From assembly GCA_002914845.1 (NCBI GenBank), contig JXTC01000059.1:95648-159647 (forward strand): 64,000 nt of DNA, given 5' to 3'. How positions within the stretch are numbered: the stretch's first letter is position 1; each line of letters opens with the position of its first letter. Shown here in pieces: positions 45,590-57,850 of the stretch. The notes beneath the pieces were generated by a model. That model saw only the letters and a list, made by a program, of their open reading frames with translations. It ran no database searches and had not been told where the DNA came from. The position numbers and the translations under genes are program-made. Origin of the DNA: Trema orientale (Eukaryota > Streptophyta > Magnoliopsida > Rosales > Cannabaceae).

Positions 45590-48097
45590 TTTCACTTTCA
45601 AAATTCAAATATGAAAATTTAAAATAGAAAATTATCTAAAATGGATAATCCAACATCAACAACGTCGGGATGCCGATCGGAATGTCGGAATAGGAAGGAA
45701 CGGGGAATCGCTAGGAGGATGAAGAACTTGGTAGCGCACACAACTACACACTAGACTAATCCCATGTGAAGAACTTGGTGGCGTGCGTAGCTACATACTG
45801 GACTAATCCCACGCGCCAATGGGTCATACACAGCAGAAAGAGCGGGGCAAAAGCCCGTATGGCCAGGGGAGCGGGGCAATGCCTGGGCCACCAGTGCACA
45901 TGGTGCCACCAGCACGGCCAGCATGCAGGGCTGCTCCCACACAGCCAATGTGTGGATTGCCACCCGTGCGGCCAGTGAGCGGGTCTCTTTACTGCAAAAC
46001 ACACGAGCACTACGCATGACTCTTAGCCGTGCGCTGCCTCGTACAATTTCTGAACTCGATATGTTTTTTTTAATTGAAAATCCATAACTTAATCGTTAAA
46101 TAATTTTTTCAAAAGCTAAAACATAATTAAAGATTAAACGACTTTTTATGTATAGTTTTATCAAGAACATAAAACATAAAAAACATAGAAAATCAAGAAC
46201 ATGCTTAGAACCATAATCAAAAACGAAAAACACATAATTATAAACTCATAGTAACATCTAATTGATTATCATTTAAACTCATTAATTTAATCAATCATCA
46301 TACATAATAGAGCATACTTAAACATGAATAAGACCAAACATCACCATAAAATGATCATAGAAATCATAGATCGTCAAATGCTTAAAGAATTAACATGAAC
46401 AAGATGCTAGATCATCGAAAACTTTACGCTCCGATAGCAAATGCTAGAAATTTCAAAAAATAATTTCGAAAAATGATTTTACCGAAAACGATTTTCGCAG
46501 TTTTGTAAATAAATCAAGAATGCAACGGAATTGATATTTTAAAAATTTTCTTGAAACTTTACAAAACAAAACATAGGAGTGTTAATCTAACATAAATAAA
46601 TTCATAGATCTTAGTTTAGATAAAACCTAGAAAAGCTTCACAATCATTGAGTCTTCCTGTTTATTCTCCAGAGCTCGTTGAATGATTTGGTGTGTTGGTA
46701 CATTCTTGATTCCCAACAAGAGATGAGTGGAACAATCCAGTCCTTATCCTTGATTGCATATTTTTTTATCGTGGGTATCTCACCCTCGGTGGCCATGAAT
46801 GAGCTCGGCATTTCACCCACGGTGGCTCGATTCTCTCACTCTCTCTTTTTCTCTCTGTCACACATGAAGCACAATTACTATGCTATGGGTAGCATGTAGA
46901 ACTACTAACAAGGCTTAGGAGAACTTTTTTATTAACTTTTAAAGAGGTATAAATCCTATTGGACTTATTGGGCTCAATTGACCATTCAATTAATATTAGG
47001 CTATGTGTGAGCTAGACAGGGGATCTTATGGATCCAAGTAGTATAAGCTCTAACTGACCAATTACCCAAAGTCATAATTAACTCTTAATTATGATTGGGC
47101 CTTATCCATTAATATTGGGGCACTCCACTATAGGCAAAATATTATACTCTTAAACTAAATGTCATATATTTTCTATGAAACTAATTAACACTTTAATTAA
47201 CTTGATCCATTTAGCGTATATTATACCTACCGATATACCCCCAGTGTAATGTCATACTAGTGAGGTGAAATTACAATATTATCCCTCTAGTACATATCTA
47301 CCTTTGAGTTGTCATTTTTCATCTAATGGATAATAATTGACTTCAGTATTTGTAACTGCCCACACAAACATAGTCAAATTAATAAAATGAATACCTAGCG
47401 CCTGGTTTTTACTATCCAAGTCCTTGAAAAAACTCAAAGTGACATTATATGCATAGTGTCTAAATCATGAAGAGTGTTCTCGTCAATTCATAAATCTCAT
47501 CTTCCAAGACATCGGAGTTCGAACCATATAATCGAAACTAGTCCTTTAGTATATCAAAAAGATAAAACTCAAGAAAGCAAGTCCGACAAGTACTAAGATG
47601 AATGTAATCTTGCAATAGTGCTAGATTCATGAAAGATAGAATATTAAGTTACAACACTTAACCTCAAATTCTATTTTTACTTGGTCCAGTTCAATGCACT
47701 TATAACTTTTGTATAATGCACTAGTATTTCCATCCGAAGTCAGACACTTTGATAATTTGAGCCTTCATCAATCCTTTTAAAATAGACAACACTACATTCT
47801 ATAAAAAAATAAAGTATTCCATCTTTATTTGCAAAATGTGAACTTTTTGTTTAGACATAATGAAATAAAGAATTTAGTTTCCCATATATAAATACTTCAC
47901 ACGAACAATTCTTTATTACTTATTATTAGTCATGGAAACTTTTAGACGTTTGCGTAATAAAAAAACATAAACATCACATATATATAATTGGGACATAATA
48001 TAGAATTTACTAATAACAAATAGATAACATTCAAATCCAATAAACATTGTTTAAAATGCCTAACAAAGAAACTGCTTCCTAGAACATATTCCCAATA
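45590..48097 (-). mobile_element. Truncated second copy of the copia family of 1437-10580
   Basis: 45616-46441 is collinear with the interior from 7786 to 8914 (shared TTATCTAAAATGGATAAT and GGATGCCGATCGGAATG), including a shortened GC-rich repeat (45840-45990). 46442-48097 is the 5' LTR, starting TGCTAGAAATTT and ending CCCAATA. The PBS (46428-46440) is degenerate. gag and pol are absent. It is more diverged from either 1.4-10.6 kb LTR than those are from each other. Confidence 0.88.
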
Positions 48098-48783
48098 GTT
48101 ATATGCTAGAGAATGATATAGCTTATACTTTGATTCTATGTCTTGATTTCTATTATGTTCTTTGATGTTTTTCTAGAATTTATTTATATTATTCTATGCT
48201 TAATGCTTCTTAACTAATTGGCCACTAGTTGGATGAACTGATTTCTAAAATTCGTCACTTGAGAAAGGGAACTTTAGATACGACCATAGGATAGTATAAT
48301 CCAGGAGCGTATATAGTTTAAGAGAGCATATAACTCATTAAGCTATGATTGAAGAACTATTGAACATAATGAATTTCTAGTTTCTAGATTCAGAATAGAG
48401 ATATTAGAATCGGGAAGTTAGGAATGATTTCACTCGACACTTGAGAGAGGGAGTAGAAATACCTTCAGGTTCTTGGCTTATAAACTAGAAATAATTGATT
48501 AGAATATAATTGATGATCAAAAGATATAGTTGATAGTTAGGTGAATTCAATCCCCTAGTACATTTATTTATAGAAGTTTTCATATTCTATTTATATATTT
48601 ATATTTATATTTGTGTTTATTTATTTAAAATTTCATTAAGTTTGGTTGACTAGATAAACTTATGTTACGATAATAAATTTGACACCCAATTCCTCGTGGG
48701 ATCGGCAACTCTCTTATCACTTTATTACTTATTTATGACCCATACACTTGCAGTTATTATACATATATACATTTCACATTGCA
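48098..48783 (+). repeat. Partial 5' LTR of the outer LARD-like element (forward copy)
   Basis: Collinear in reverse complement with 50068-51020 and with 54411-55036. Its left part is missing: the copia fragment ends exactly where the match starts (GTTATATG). It ends CACATTGCA at 48783, followed by the PBS. Confidence 0.85.
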
Positions 48784-50067
48784 AGTTTTTGGCGTCGTTG
48801 CTGGGGACTTAGACTTGTTTTAGATTGTTGTTGATATCAGGAACAAGTAACTTGATTTTAATTTAGTCGTTTATTTTCATTTTTAATTTTTTTCTTTTAA
48901 TGTTTGCTTTGCGAGGTACTTGGAGATGATAGATCGACAAGTCTTCTTGTGGTTTGTTCAACGAGACTCAGAGCCATTTTATTGTGCATAGTAGAGATAC
49001 AAAGAGTTTCTCACGATGTGCCTGAATAATAATTTCTCCCGGGAGTATCAAATGTAAAACTTCCTCAATAACCTTCGGTCCAAAACAAGAATGTGGGTAG
49101 AAAGAGGAAATGATACTACTTCCATCTACCAACTATCCGCAAATGAAGCCTATTATTTGTTGGAAGACGTAGCTGCTTTTGACTATCAAAGTTGGAATTA
49201 TCTACCAAGCCGCCAAGGATTGTGGGATAACTCTAACATTTCGGTGCTATGATTTGATACTCAACATCACCAAGCGGAGTCTTCTCCCGACCTTGAATAT
49301 CTTCTTGCATAATTTTTAGAGGAGGTACGGCTTCGCAGTGAGGCAAGGGAAAGGATGGAGCCCATTCGTAACTTACAAATCTAGTCTCCATATAACTCAT
49401 TTGAAGCCGTGACAAAAACGGTGGCTATGATAGATGCACAAGTCACAAACATTGATAAAAGTCACCGTGAGGAACTCAGCACAAGCAGGAGGACCTTGGA
49501 TTTATTCGATGAGGATTATCTAAATAAGGAGAAGAATCAAGAGTGAATTAATGATGAAGGATTATAAGACAACACTTGTGACTCTTTATCCTTTGAGATT
49601 CAAATCATTTTAACACCACTATTCATCAAAGATCATATCTATGACGATTCTATGTGGCCAAAAGCTCCTCCATCACTACTAGCACTGTTCAATCAAGCTC
49701 ACCAAGCACATGAGATGGAGCTAAATCAACTTGAGCATACATGCCAAATATTTCTATATATCGCGAAGCTTGAGGGCATTCAAAATCAAAACTCATTTGT
49801 CGTGTTGTATGACACAAACTATGGGCAGAAGTCGCTCATTGATGAGCTTCACGAATTCGTACATGAATAAACCTAAAGATGTAAGTTATGGAGGAAAGTC
49901 CCGCACTAACCTATGCTAAAGTCACCTTACCCGAAGTACCATCTTCGCCAATCTTAATAGGAGGCGAGAATGTCTTGTCTCCTCGGTCCGTGTTTTTTCC
50001 GCTTGTGCTTACATTAAATATTTAAATTTTGAGAACATTGCCAATTTTGAGTTTGGGGGTAAAAATT
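48784..50067 (+). mobile_element. PBS and 5' interior of the forward LARD-like element
   Basis: The PBS TGGCGTCGTTGCTGGGGA is at 48790-48807, close to the TGGCGCCGTTGCCGGGGA used by plant gypsy (Athila-type) elements. The interior matches 53216-54410 in reverse complement. It shows only short broken frames. The best is 49652-49870 (HTCQIFLYIAKLEGIQNQN, YDTNYGQKSLIDELHEF), which is also traceable at 53400-53530 minus and so once belonged to the family. No RT or integrase is present. Confidence 0.78.
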
Positions 50068-51753
50068 TGTACGCTAAATACATATATGTAAAATAACCGC
50101 AAGTGTACGGGTCATAATCAAGTAATAAAGCGATAGGAGAGTTGTCGATCCCACAAGAAATTGGGTGTAAAATTGTCACTAAGCACAGAATTGTCATAAC
50201 CAAACTTTATCTAGGCAACCAAACTTAATGAATTTATACTTAAATAAATACAAATATAAATATAAGATACAGAAATTTCTACGCACAAATGTATTAGGAG
50301 ATTGATTTCACCTAGTCATCAACTATGTCTTATGATTATCAATTGTGTTCTAGTCAATTATTTCTAGTTTATAAGCCAAGAACCCAGAGGTATTTCTACT
50401 CCTTCTCTCGAGTGCCGAGTGAAATCATTCATAAATTCTGATTCCAATATGTCTATTCCAAATCTAGAAATTAAGAATTCATTCTATTCAATGATTCTTT
50501 GATCATAGCTTCAAAGGAATTATAGGTTCTCTCAGACTCTACAAAATCCTAGGGTATACCATCCTATGGTCGTATTTAAAATTCCCTCTCTCAAGTGCCA
50601 AATTCTAGAAACCAAATTATCCAACTGGTGGCCAATAAATTGAGAAGCATTAAGCATACAATAACATATCTAAAATTCTCTCTCTCGAGTACCGAGCGAA
50701 ATCATTCATAAATTCCGATTCAAATACCTCTATTCCAAATCTAGAAATTAATAATTCAATATGTTCAATTGTTCTTTGATCATAGCTTCAAAGAAATTAT
50801 AGGTTCTCTCATACTCTATAAAATCCTAGGTTATACTATCCTATGGTCGTATTTAAAATTCCCTATCTCGAATGCTGAATTCTAAAAAACAAATTATCTA
50901 ACTAGTGGCCAATTAATTGAAAAGCATTAAGCATGGAATAGCATAAATATATTCAAGAACAACATCAAAGAACATATTTAGAATTAAGACATAGAATCAA
51001 AGTATAAGCTACATCATTCCCCTAACATATAACAACTAGTTTAATATAGGAGAATCCAACACTAATTTCAACAAAAATTTCATATATCCAAACATGTTCA
51101 ATAATCAAGCACAGTACAAAATTCAAATGAAATTAGAGTGAGAAAGAGGATGAGAAAAACTCTTCTGTGAAGATAGAACTTCAAGCCTTCAATTCTTCAA
51201 GCAACTATCTTAAGCTTCCTCTCCAAATTTCGGCTCCAAACTCCTTCCTCTCTAGGCTTTTTGAGCTCTCTTTATTGTTTTCTCTCCAACTCTCCACAGT
51301 TGAAATGGAGGCTTAAGGATGTATTTAAGAGGCTCCAAGATGACCAAGGCGGGTGGAATATCAACCATTCCATTGGATGGTATCAAGGGCCGAGATTAGC
51401 CCTAAAATCTTGCTAAAAGCGCATTTCTGGATACGGAAGAGCTCTACAGCACTCCCTGGCAAGCACTGTGGTGCTCAAAGCTCTAGAGAAGTTTCTTCCA
51501 GAGAGCACGACGAAACAGTGCTCCCGGGAAGAACGGTGCTGTGATTTTTGTTGTTTTGCATTCGTATCGTGCTCAACTTCAATTTAAAAGGGTTGAAATA
51601 CCCATGTTTGGCACCAATCCATCTTGACTCTCATTTATTCGCAAGAACTACAAAAATAAAGTAAAAACACATCAAACTAACAAAAATGCTTAAGAACTTA
51701 CAATTATTTGAGTTGAATAATACTTGATTTATTAGTGAATTAATCACTCATCA
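50068..51753 (-). repeat. 3' LTR of the inverted LARD-like element
   Basis: The plus-strand ends are TGTACGC and ACTCATCA. It contains a tandem duplication of 277 bp (first unit from 50404, second from 50681 to about 50957), absent from the partner LTR and the forward copy. 51436-51540 is the CpG-decayed version of the GC-rich palindromic segment at 59705-59870. Confidence 0.88.
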
Positions 51754-54410
51754 AATATCCAAACTCAAATATTTACTTGTCCTCAGGTAAAACAAAAGAA
51801 AAGAAAGAAAAGTAAAACACAAATCAAGTACTAAAGACATGCATGACAAAGTGTGAGTTTCGTATCGAATCAAGAAATGTGCAAGTATCTCCGAAGCCAC
51901 AAAATATTCCAAGTTCAAATGAAATGGAAAAATTGAGAGTATCTAGAATTTCAACATGAAGCATCGGTTTCACCTCACTCAAGATCCTCTCGTGTAAGTA
52001 TGTGCACAATCAATCTCACTCAACCAAATAAACTCCGAATAGACATATGTCCATAGTAGGCTATGAATGCTCTCTAGATCATGCAAATTGGAACTACCAT
52101 AAGCCCATTTTTCGTGTTGCTCTCCATTAATGTAGGTTATGGTGTCAATGAAAATCAAAAGGTCTTCCATGGGTTGTAATATATGGCCGAGGTGAAATGA
52201 TAGAAAAGAAAGATAGTTTTCAGCTCGGATCACCTTAGGCATGAATCATAACTCAAGGATCTTGCATGATTCTAAAAAAAAATTATTCACTAATTTCCCA
52301 TTACATCACTCTCTTTTCTTCAATTATACCCACAATAAGATTATTCACCAAAACACAAAACTAAACACAATCCTTGATTCTTTTTTATATATTGAAAATT
52401 TTTTTAGCATAAGGATTGTATCAAAAAAAAAAGATAAATATAAACCTTAACCCCAAACTCAAAATCAACATTATCCTCAATGTTGAAAAGAATGGAAGGT
52501 AACACACAATTTGCACAAACTCTTTCTTTTTGTTTTATTTTATTTTTAAAACAAAAAACAACCAATCCACCAATAATTCTCCAAACATAACCCGCACTCA
52601 TATTTATGCTCAATGAATCATGCAAGAGTACAATGTAATCATGCCTATATTAGTGGTGGGTTTAAGAAATAGTAATTAATTTGGTGGTTGGATACACTTG
52701 TGAGGGTGATGAAGAAAATAGGTCAAATAGGCTCAAGAGGGCTTACTAGGGATAAAACTTTCAAGGATTAGCTTCGAAGGCTCAAATAATCTAAAGAAAT
52801 GCCTAAATCCTCTCTTCAATGACACTTAACCTAAGATTTCACCTCAAGCGACACTCAAATAGGTACTAGAGTTCATGAGATATCAAAGCCTTACTAATGC
52901 ATATAAGTGCTCTCCAAAGCTCAAAGCAATTAAGTGGAATTGATACATGGTGCTCAAATGAAAAGAATCAAGAGTGAACTTTAACCAATGTGAATTAAGC
53001 ACACAAATAATTTCAATGAAATGCATTTCAAACGACCTAAAGAATAAGTGACTATACTCATCATTAATAATAAGTTATCTCATCTCAAAAAAACTCATAA
53101 CTTGTTCAAACAAGAAAAAGAAAACAAAAGCGAATAAAAGATTTACCAAAAAAAATCAGCTCAAAGGAAAAAATTCAGAACGACCAACACACAAGCAAAG
53201 CTATACCCAACAAATAATTGATCAATAAATGTACTCAAAATTGGCAATATTCTTAAAATTTAAATATTCAACATAAGCACAAGAAAAAAGAACACATAAT
53301 AGGGACTCGCCTCCTATTAAGGTTGGCAAAGTTGGTTCTCTTGGCAAAGTGGTTCTAACTTGGGTGGTGTGGGACTCCTCTCTATAATTTACATTTTTAG
53401 AATTATTCATGTATAAATTGGTGAAGCTCATCAAATAGTGATTTCCATCCATAGTATGTGTCATACAATACGACAAATGGGTCTTGCTTTTGAACGCCCT
53501 CAAGCTTGGCGATATATTCAAATATTCAGCACGTATGCTTAAATTATCTCAGCCCCAGCACATGTATTTGTTAGGCTTGAATAAATGGTGCTAGCGGTAG
53601 TAGAGGAGGTTTTGGCCACATAGGATCGTCACAGATGTGATCCTTGATGAAGGTGGTGGTATGATGATTTGGATCTCAAAGAGTGAAGATTCACAAGTGT
53701 TATCTTGTGATTCTTCCTCATTGATCCACTCATGATTCTCCTCCTCACTTGAGTAGTCATCATCAAACAAACCCCAGATCCTCCTGCTTGTGCTCGGCTC
53801 CTTATGGTGGCTTTCATCTTTATATATGTCTCATGTGTTCCTTGCCACTATCTCCATCCTCTCCAACTTTTCCATACGAAGCCTTGTCTCTTCTGAAAAA
53901 TTGGCAACAATGTCCTCAAAGTCGGGAGAAGACTTTACTCGGTGAGGTGGAGTATCAAATCATGGCGTCGAAATGTTGGAATTATCCCCCGAGGTAAGGT
54001 GACTTAGTTGTTCATTCCAACTTCGATAGTCAAAATCGGCCATCTTCTAACAAACAATAGAACAGATACTTGGCAAAAAGAAGTGGTACAATTTCCTTTT
54101 CTACCCAAGTTCTTATTTAAACCATCGAGAAAATTTTGTATTTGACACTCTCAAGAGAATCCATAATGAGGAAACGTCGTGAGCAGGATTTTGTATCTCC
54201 ACCAAGCACAATAAAATGGCTTGAAGTCTCGTTGAGTAAACCACGAAATGACTTGTCGATCTACTATCGCCAAGTACCTTGCAAAATAAACATAAAAAAA
54301 ATGAAGAATGAAAAATAAAAAAATAAACGCCTAAATTAAAATCAAGTCACTTACTTCTGATATCAACAACAATCTAAAACACTAATTCTCCGGCAACGGC
54401 ACTAAAAACT
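51754..54410 (-). mobile_element. Interior of the inverted LARD-like element
   Basis: The PBS AGTGCCGTTGCCGGAGAA is at 54405-54388 on minus. 54387-53216 matches the forward interior. 53215-51754 is a long non-coding part matching 60100-61549 in reverse complement. I find no gag zinc knuckle, protease, RT or integrase. Short open frames (51824-52625, 53749-53997) are unrelated to known proteins. This fits a large non-autonomous derivative. Confidence 0.8.
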
Positions 54411-55041
54411 TATTACACTATATGCATATATGTAAAATAACTGAAAGTGCATAGGTCTTAATTAAGTAATAAAGTGATAAGAGAATTGTGGATCCTACGA
54501 GGAATTGGGTGTTAAATTATCACTAAGTATCAAAATTAATATCATAACCTAACTTTATCTAGGCAACTAAACTTGATGAATTTATACTTAATTAAATACA
54601 AATATAAATATAAGATATGGAAATTTCTATGCACAAATGTACTAGAGGATTGAATTCACCTAACCATCAACTATGTCTTATGATTATCAATTGTGTTCAA
54701 ATCAATTATTTCTAGTTTATAAGCCGAGAATCCAAAGGTATTTCTACTCCCTCTCTTGAGTGCTGAGTGAAATTATTCATAAATTCTAATTCCAATATCT
54801 CTATTTCAAATCTATAAATTAAGAATTCACTATATTTAATGGTTCTTTGATCATAGCTTCAAAGGAATTATAGGTTCTCTCAAACTCTACAAAATCCTAA
54901 GTTATACTATCCTATGGTCGTATCTAAAATTCCCTCTCTCAAGTGCTGAATTCTAGAAACCAAATTATCCAACTAGTGGCCAATTAATTGAGAAGCATTA
55001 AACATGGAATAGCGTAAATAAATTCAAGAACAACGTCAAAA
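54411..55041 (-). repeat. 5' LTR of the inverted LARD-like element, left part
   Basis: It starts TATTACACTATATG beside the PBS and matches 50068 onwards without the 277-bp duplication. It is cut at 55041 by a solo LTR and resumes at 59270. Confidence 0.88.
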
Positions 55042-57049
55042 TATTAACCCAAGATTAACTAACCCAAGAGGGGAGGCGAATATTGTTTTAAAAAACTCTT
55101 GCAAACTTTTCTTGATAAGCAAGTAAATTGTGCAAGTAAAGAATATAACAAGTAAAAATAGCTAAATATCATACACAAGATCAAAGTAAATAAATTAAAG
55201 AGATAGGGATAGAGAAATGCAAACATTATTTTTACGAGGTTCAACAAACTCGACGGTTTATCTACGACCCCAGCTCTTGGCAACCTGGTTTAAGCTTTTT
55301 ACTATCAGATCAAGAACATGGGCTTGACCGACCTTTTTATACAACGAGTGATTTCTCCTTAGGTACACTCACGCCTTTATAATAGCTTTGAATCCGGCTC
55401 TATCACGCCTAACTCAGATTGTTTAGACTTCGGTGCCAATCTCACCTAAACCGGGTTGTTTATGAATCCGGTATCAAGCTCACCACACAGATACAATATG
55501 GTTTTTGTAACCCCCCTAATTTTTTGTGAGCAACTTTATTGTATTTCTTTTGTATATTTTAATGTGGGATGAGAAATACAATAAAGATTGTAATATATTG
55601 TTAAATCTTACACACAAAATTTACGGGGTTAATTTCGTGAATTTATTGTTACATAGATTAAATTGGAGCTTAGTTTTGGCAATTTGAAGTTAGTGTAAAT
55701 TAATGAGAAGTTATAAACTCTTAGGTAATATAGATGTTTTGAAACGTTTTTATTTCACGGGTCAAAGCTGCAATACTTGCAAAGGTATAGTTGTAGAAAA
55801 TTTTGTAGTGAGGATCAACGTGCAAAGTCAGGATTTTTCACTCAATACGCTCAGACCATTTACGTGTCTTTGTTGGGGAGTTCTGTTTATATTGTTCCAA
55901 CACCTCACCTTTGAGCTATCGTATTAAGAGAGAAATGCCTATTGAAAATACAAGTTTAATCAACATATAATTTCTTGTACTTCATTTTCCTTTATTCTCT
56001 CATTCACACGTTCCTCTCACTCTCTCTCTCTGTTGTTTTCCTTCCCGTTTTCATTTGTCACCAGCACAAAAATGTGAGAGTTCCTTGTTGCATGTTCCAA
56101 ATTAAGGATTTCAGAGACTCTGGTATTACTGATACTTGAAGATTCTTGGAGTTTTGGGGTGCTAAAGCCTCTAGGTAATTACTGGTTTGTTTTCTCTCAA
56201 AAGTTTAAAAACCTGAATGTTCTTTGTTTCAGAACACGTTCTTGGTTTGCATGTTGATATTCATATGAATATTCTTAATAACTGTTATGGGTTGGTGTCC
56301 TAAGACCTTTTTTAGTCTCTATCTTGTTGTAAAGCATGTAAAATGCATTTCTGATCGGATTGTATAGTTTGATTTGGAGTTTTCACAAAAAATTCAGAAT
56401 CTGGAATTTCTGGTTTTTCACTGAGCAGTTTCTGTTCTTGGGCTATTTCGTACCCTTAACCTTATCCAAATGAGCTGAAATTTTAGTATGTCGTAGTAGA
56501 CACTGAGCTCTTTCCGAATTGACCTTATTTGTAAAATTTGGTTAAGGATTCGATTTTCTGTGAGTTTTTCAAAATACGTTTTTTGTCGCTGTCAGCAAAT
56601 CAGAGTCTCAGCTCTGGAGTTATTTTTGGTTGACCAGAATTGATTTTGGTCAACAAGAATCTATTTTTAATGCCTAAATCAACTCATTGAACATGAGTTG
56701 GCTTCTGGGGTTATTTTGGTCGACCAGGGTTGATCGACCAAACTTTTTAAGATCCAGAAAATGATCGTTTTAAGTGTTTTACACTGAAGTTTGATTGTAT
56801 TTTAACCCCTGGTATACCTTGAACAGTATATTTGAGAGCAATGACTGAAACCAAGTTGCATTTTGTATTTAAGGCTGAGATAAGTTAGATATGTAATTAT
56901 AATAGTGTTAATATTAAATTAAGTGGGAACTTGGAGTTAGGAAAAAAGCTCCAATTAATCTTATGACTGTATTGTGTTACAGTAGGTTCGGTTGTGCGTG
57001 AGATTTTGATGCGGACAATTTTACTAACGCTTGAGGTACACCATTTCCA

Positions 57050-57136
57050 AGTAAGTGCAGTTATTTGTTACAGCATTGAGTAAGTGCAGTTATTTGTTAC
57101 AGCATTGAGTAAGTGCAGTTACTTATCTAAAGCATT
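57050..57136. repeat. 29-bp tandem repeat, three copies
   Basis: The unit starts AGTAAGTGCAGTTA and ends ACAGCATTG. The first two copies are identical and the third is slightly diverged. It lies in the solo LTR upstream of the hairpin array. Confidence 0.9.
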
Positions 57137-57299
57137 GAGTAACTAATGAAGCAAAAATTTGTGCTAGAAATATATTTATTGTGCTTTGTTTATTATACGT
57201 GCTAAGTTGATTTTGTGTTGCTAAGATGTTGTGTTAGCACATAGTAAAGTACTTACGCAAATGCACATATATGCACTTACCAATTGATACATGTGGTAA

Positions 57300-57850
57300 A
57301 TTGTTACGTGCACAGTTAGTGATGCTTGTGATGAGTCACTAATAGAATTAAGGTAACGATGCTTGTGATGAGTCATTACGTGCACATTTAGTGATGCTTG
57401 TGATGAGTCACTAATGGAATCAAAGTAACGATGCTTGTGATGAGTCGTTATATGCAAATCTAGCGATGCTTGTGATGAGTCACTAACGGAATTAAGGTAA
57501 TAATACTTATGATGAGTCGTTACGTGCACATTTAGTCATTCTTGTGATGAGTCACTAACGGAATTAAGGTAACGATGCATGTGATGAGTCGTTACGTGCA
57601 CATTGGAATTAAGGTAACGATGCTTGTGATGAGTCGTTATGTGCACATTTAATGATGCTTGTGATGAGTCACTAATGGAACTAAGGTAACGATGCTTATG
57701 ATGAGTCGTTACGTGCATAGTTAGTGATGCTTATGATGAGTCACTAACGGAATTAAGGTAACGATGCTTGTGATGAGTCGTTACGTGCACATTTAGTGAT
57801 GCTAGTGATGAGTCACTAACGGAATTAAGGTAATGATGCTTGTGATGAGT
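57300..57850. repeat. About 72-bp tandem array of alternating hairpins
   Basis: About eight units; the word TAACGATGC or a variant starts near 57354, 57425, 57497, 57569, 57615 (short unit), 57687, 57758 and 57830. Each unit holds two half-units with the shared core TGCTTGTGATGAG. One half has stem GTAACGA/TCGTTAC and the other TTAGTGA/TCACTAA. The array stops at the N at 57851. The 72-bp period keeps a minus frame open, which explains the repetitive frames there. Confidence 0.9.

Noticed and set aside
45751..46019. Four overlapping frames in the second GC-rich repeat
   Set aside because: Same repeat artefact as at 8.1-8.6 kb.
46678..46899. 73-codon frame
   Set aside because: Inside the copia LTR; not conserved in the other LTR copies.
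57221..57718. Minus-strand frames encoding a repetitive His/Ser-rich protein
   Set aside because: They result from a tandem repeat whose 72-bp period is a multiple of three. There is no start context, the frame breaks at the shorter unit, and the region is an LTR.
57300..57850. Hammerhead ribozyme, because of TGATGAGTC followed by GGAA
   Set aside because: The first core base is G instead of C in GUGAUGA, the GAAA element reads GGAA, and stem II would have only two pairs. Both faults occur in nearly all units, so an active hammerhead is unlikely.
57300..57850. CRISPR-like array
   Set aside because: The repeats are contiguous without unique spacers, and the genome is a plant.
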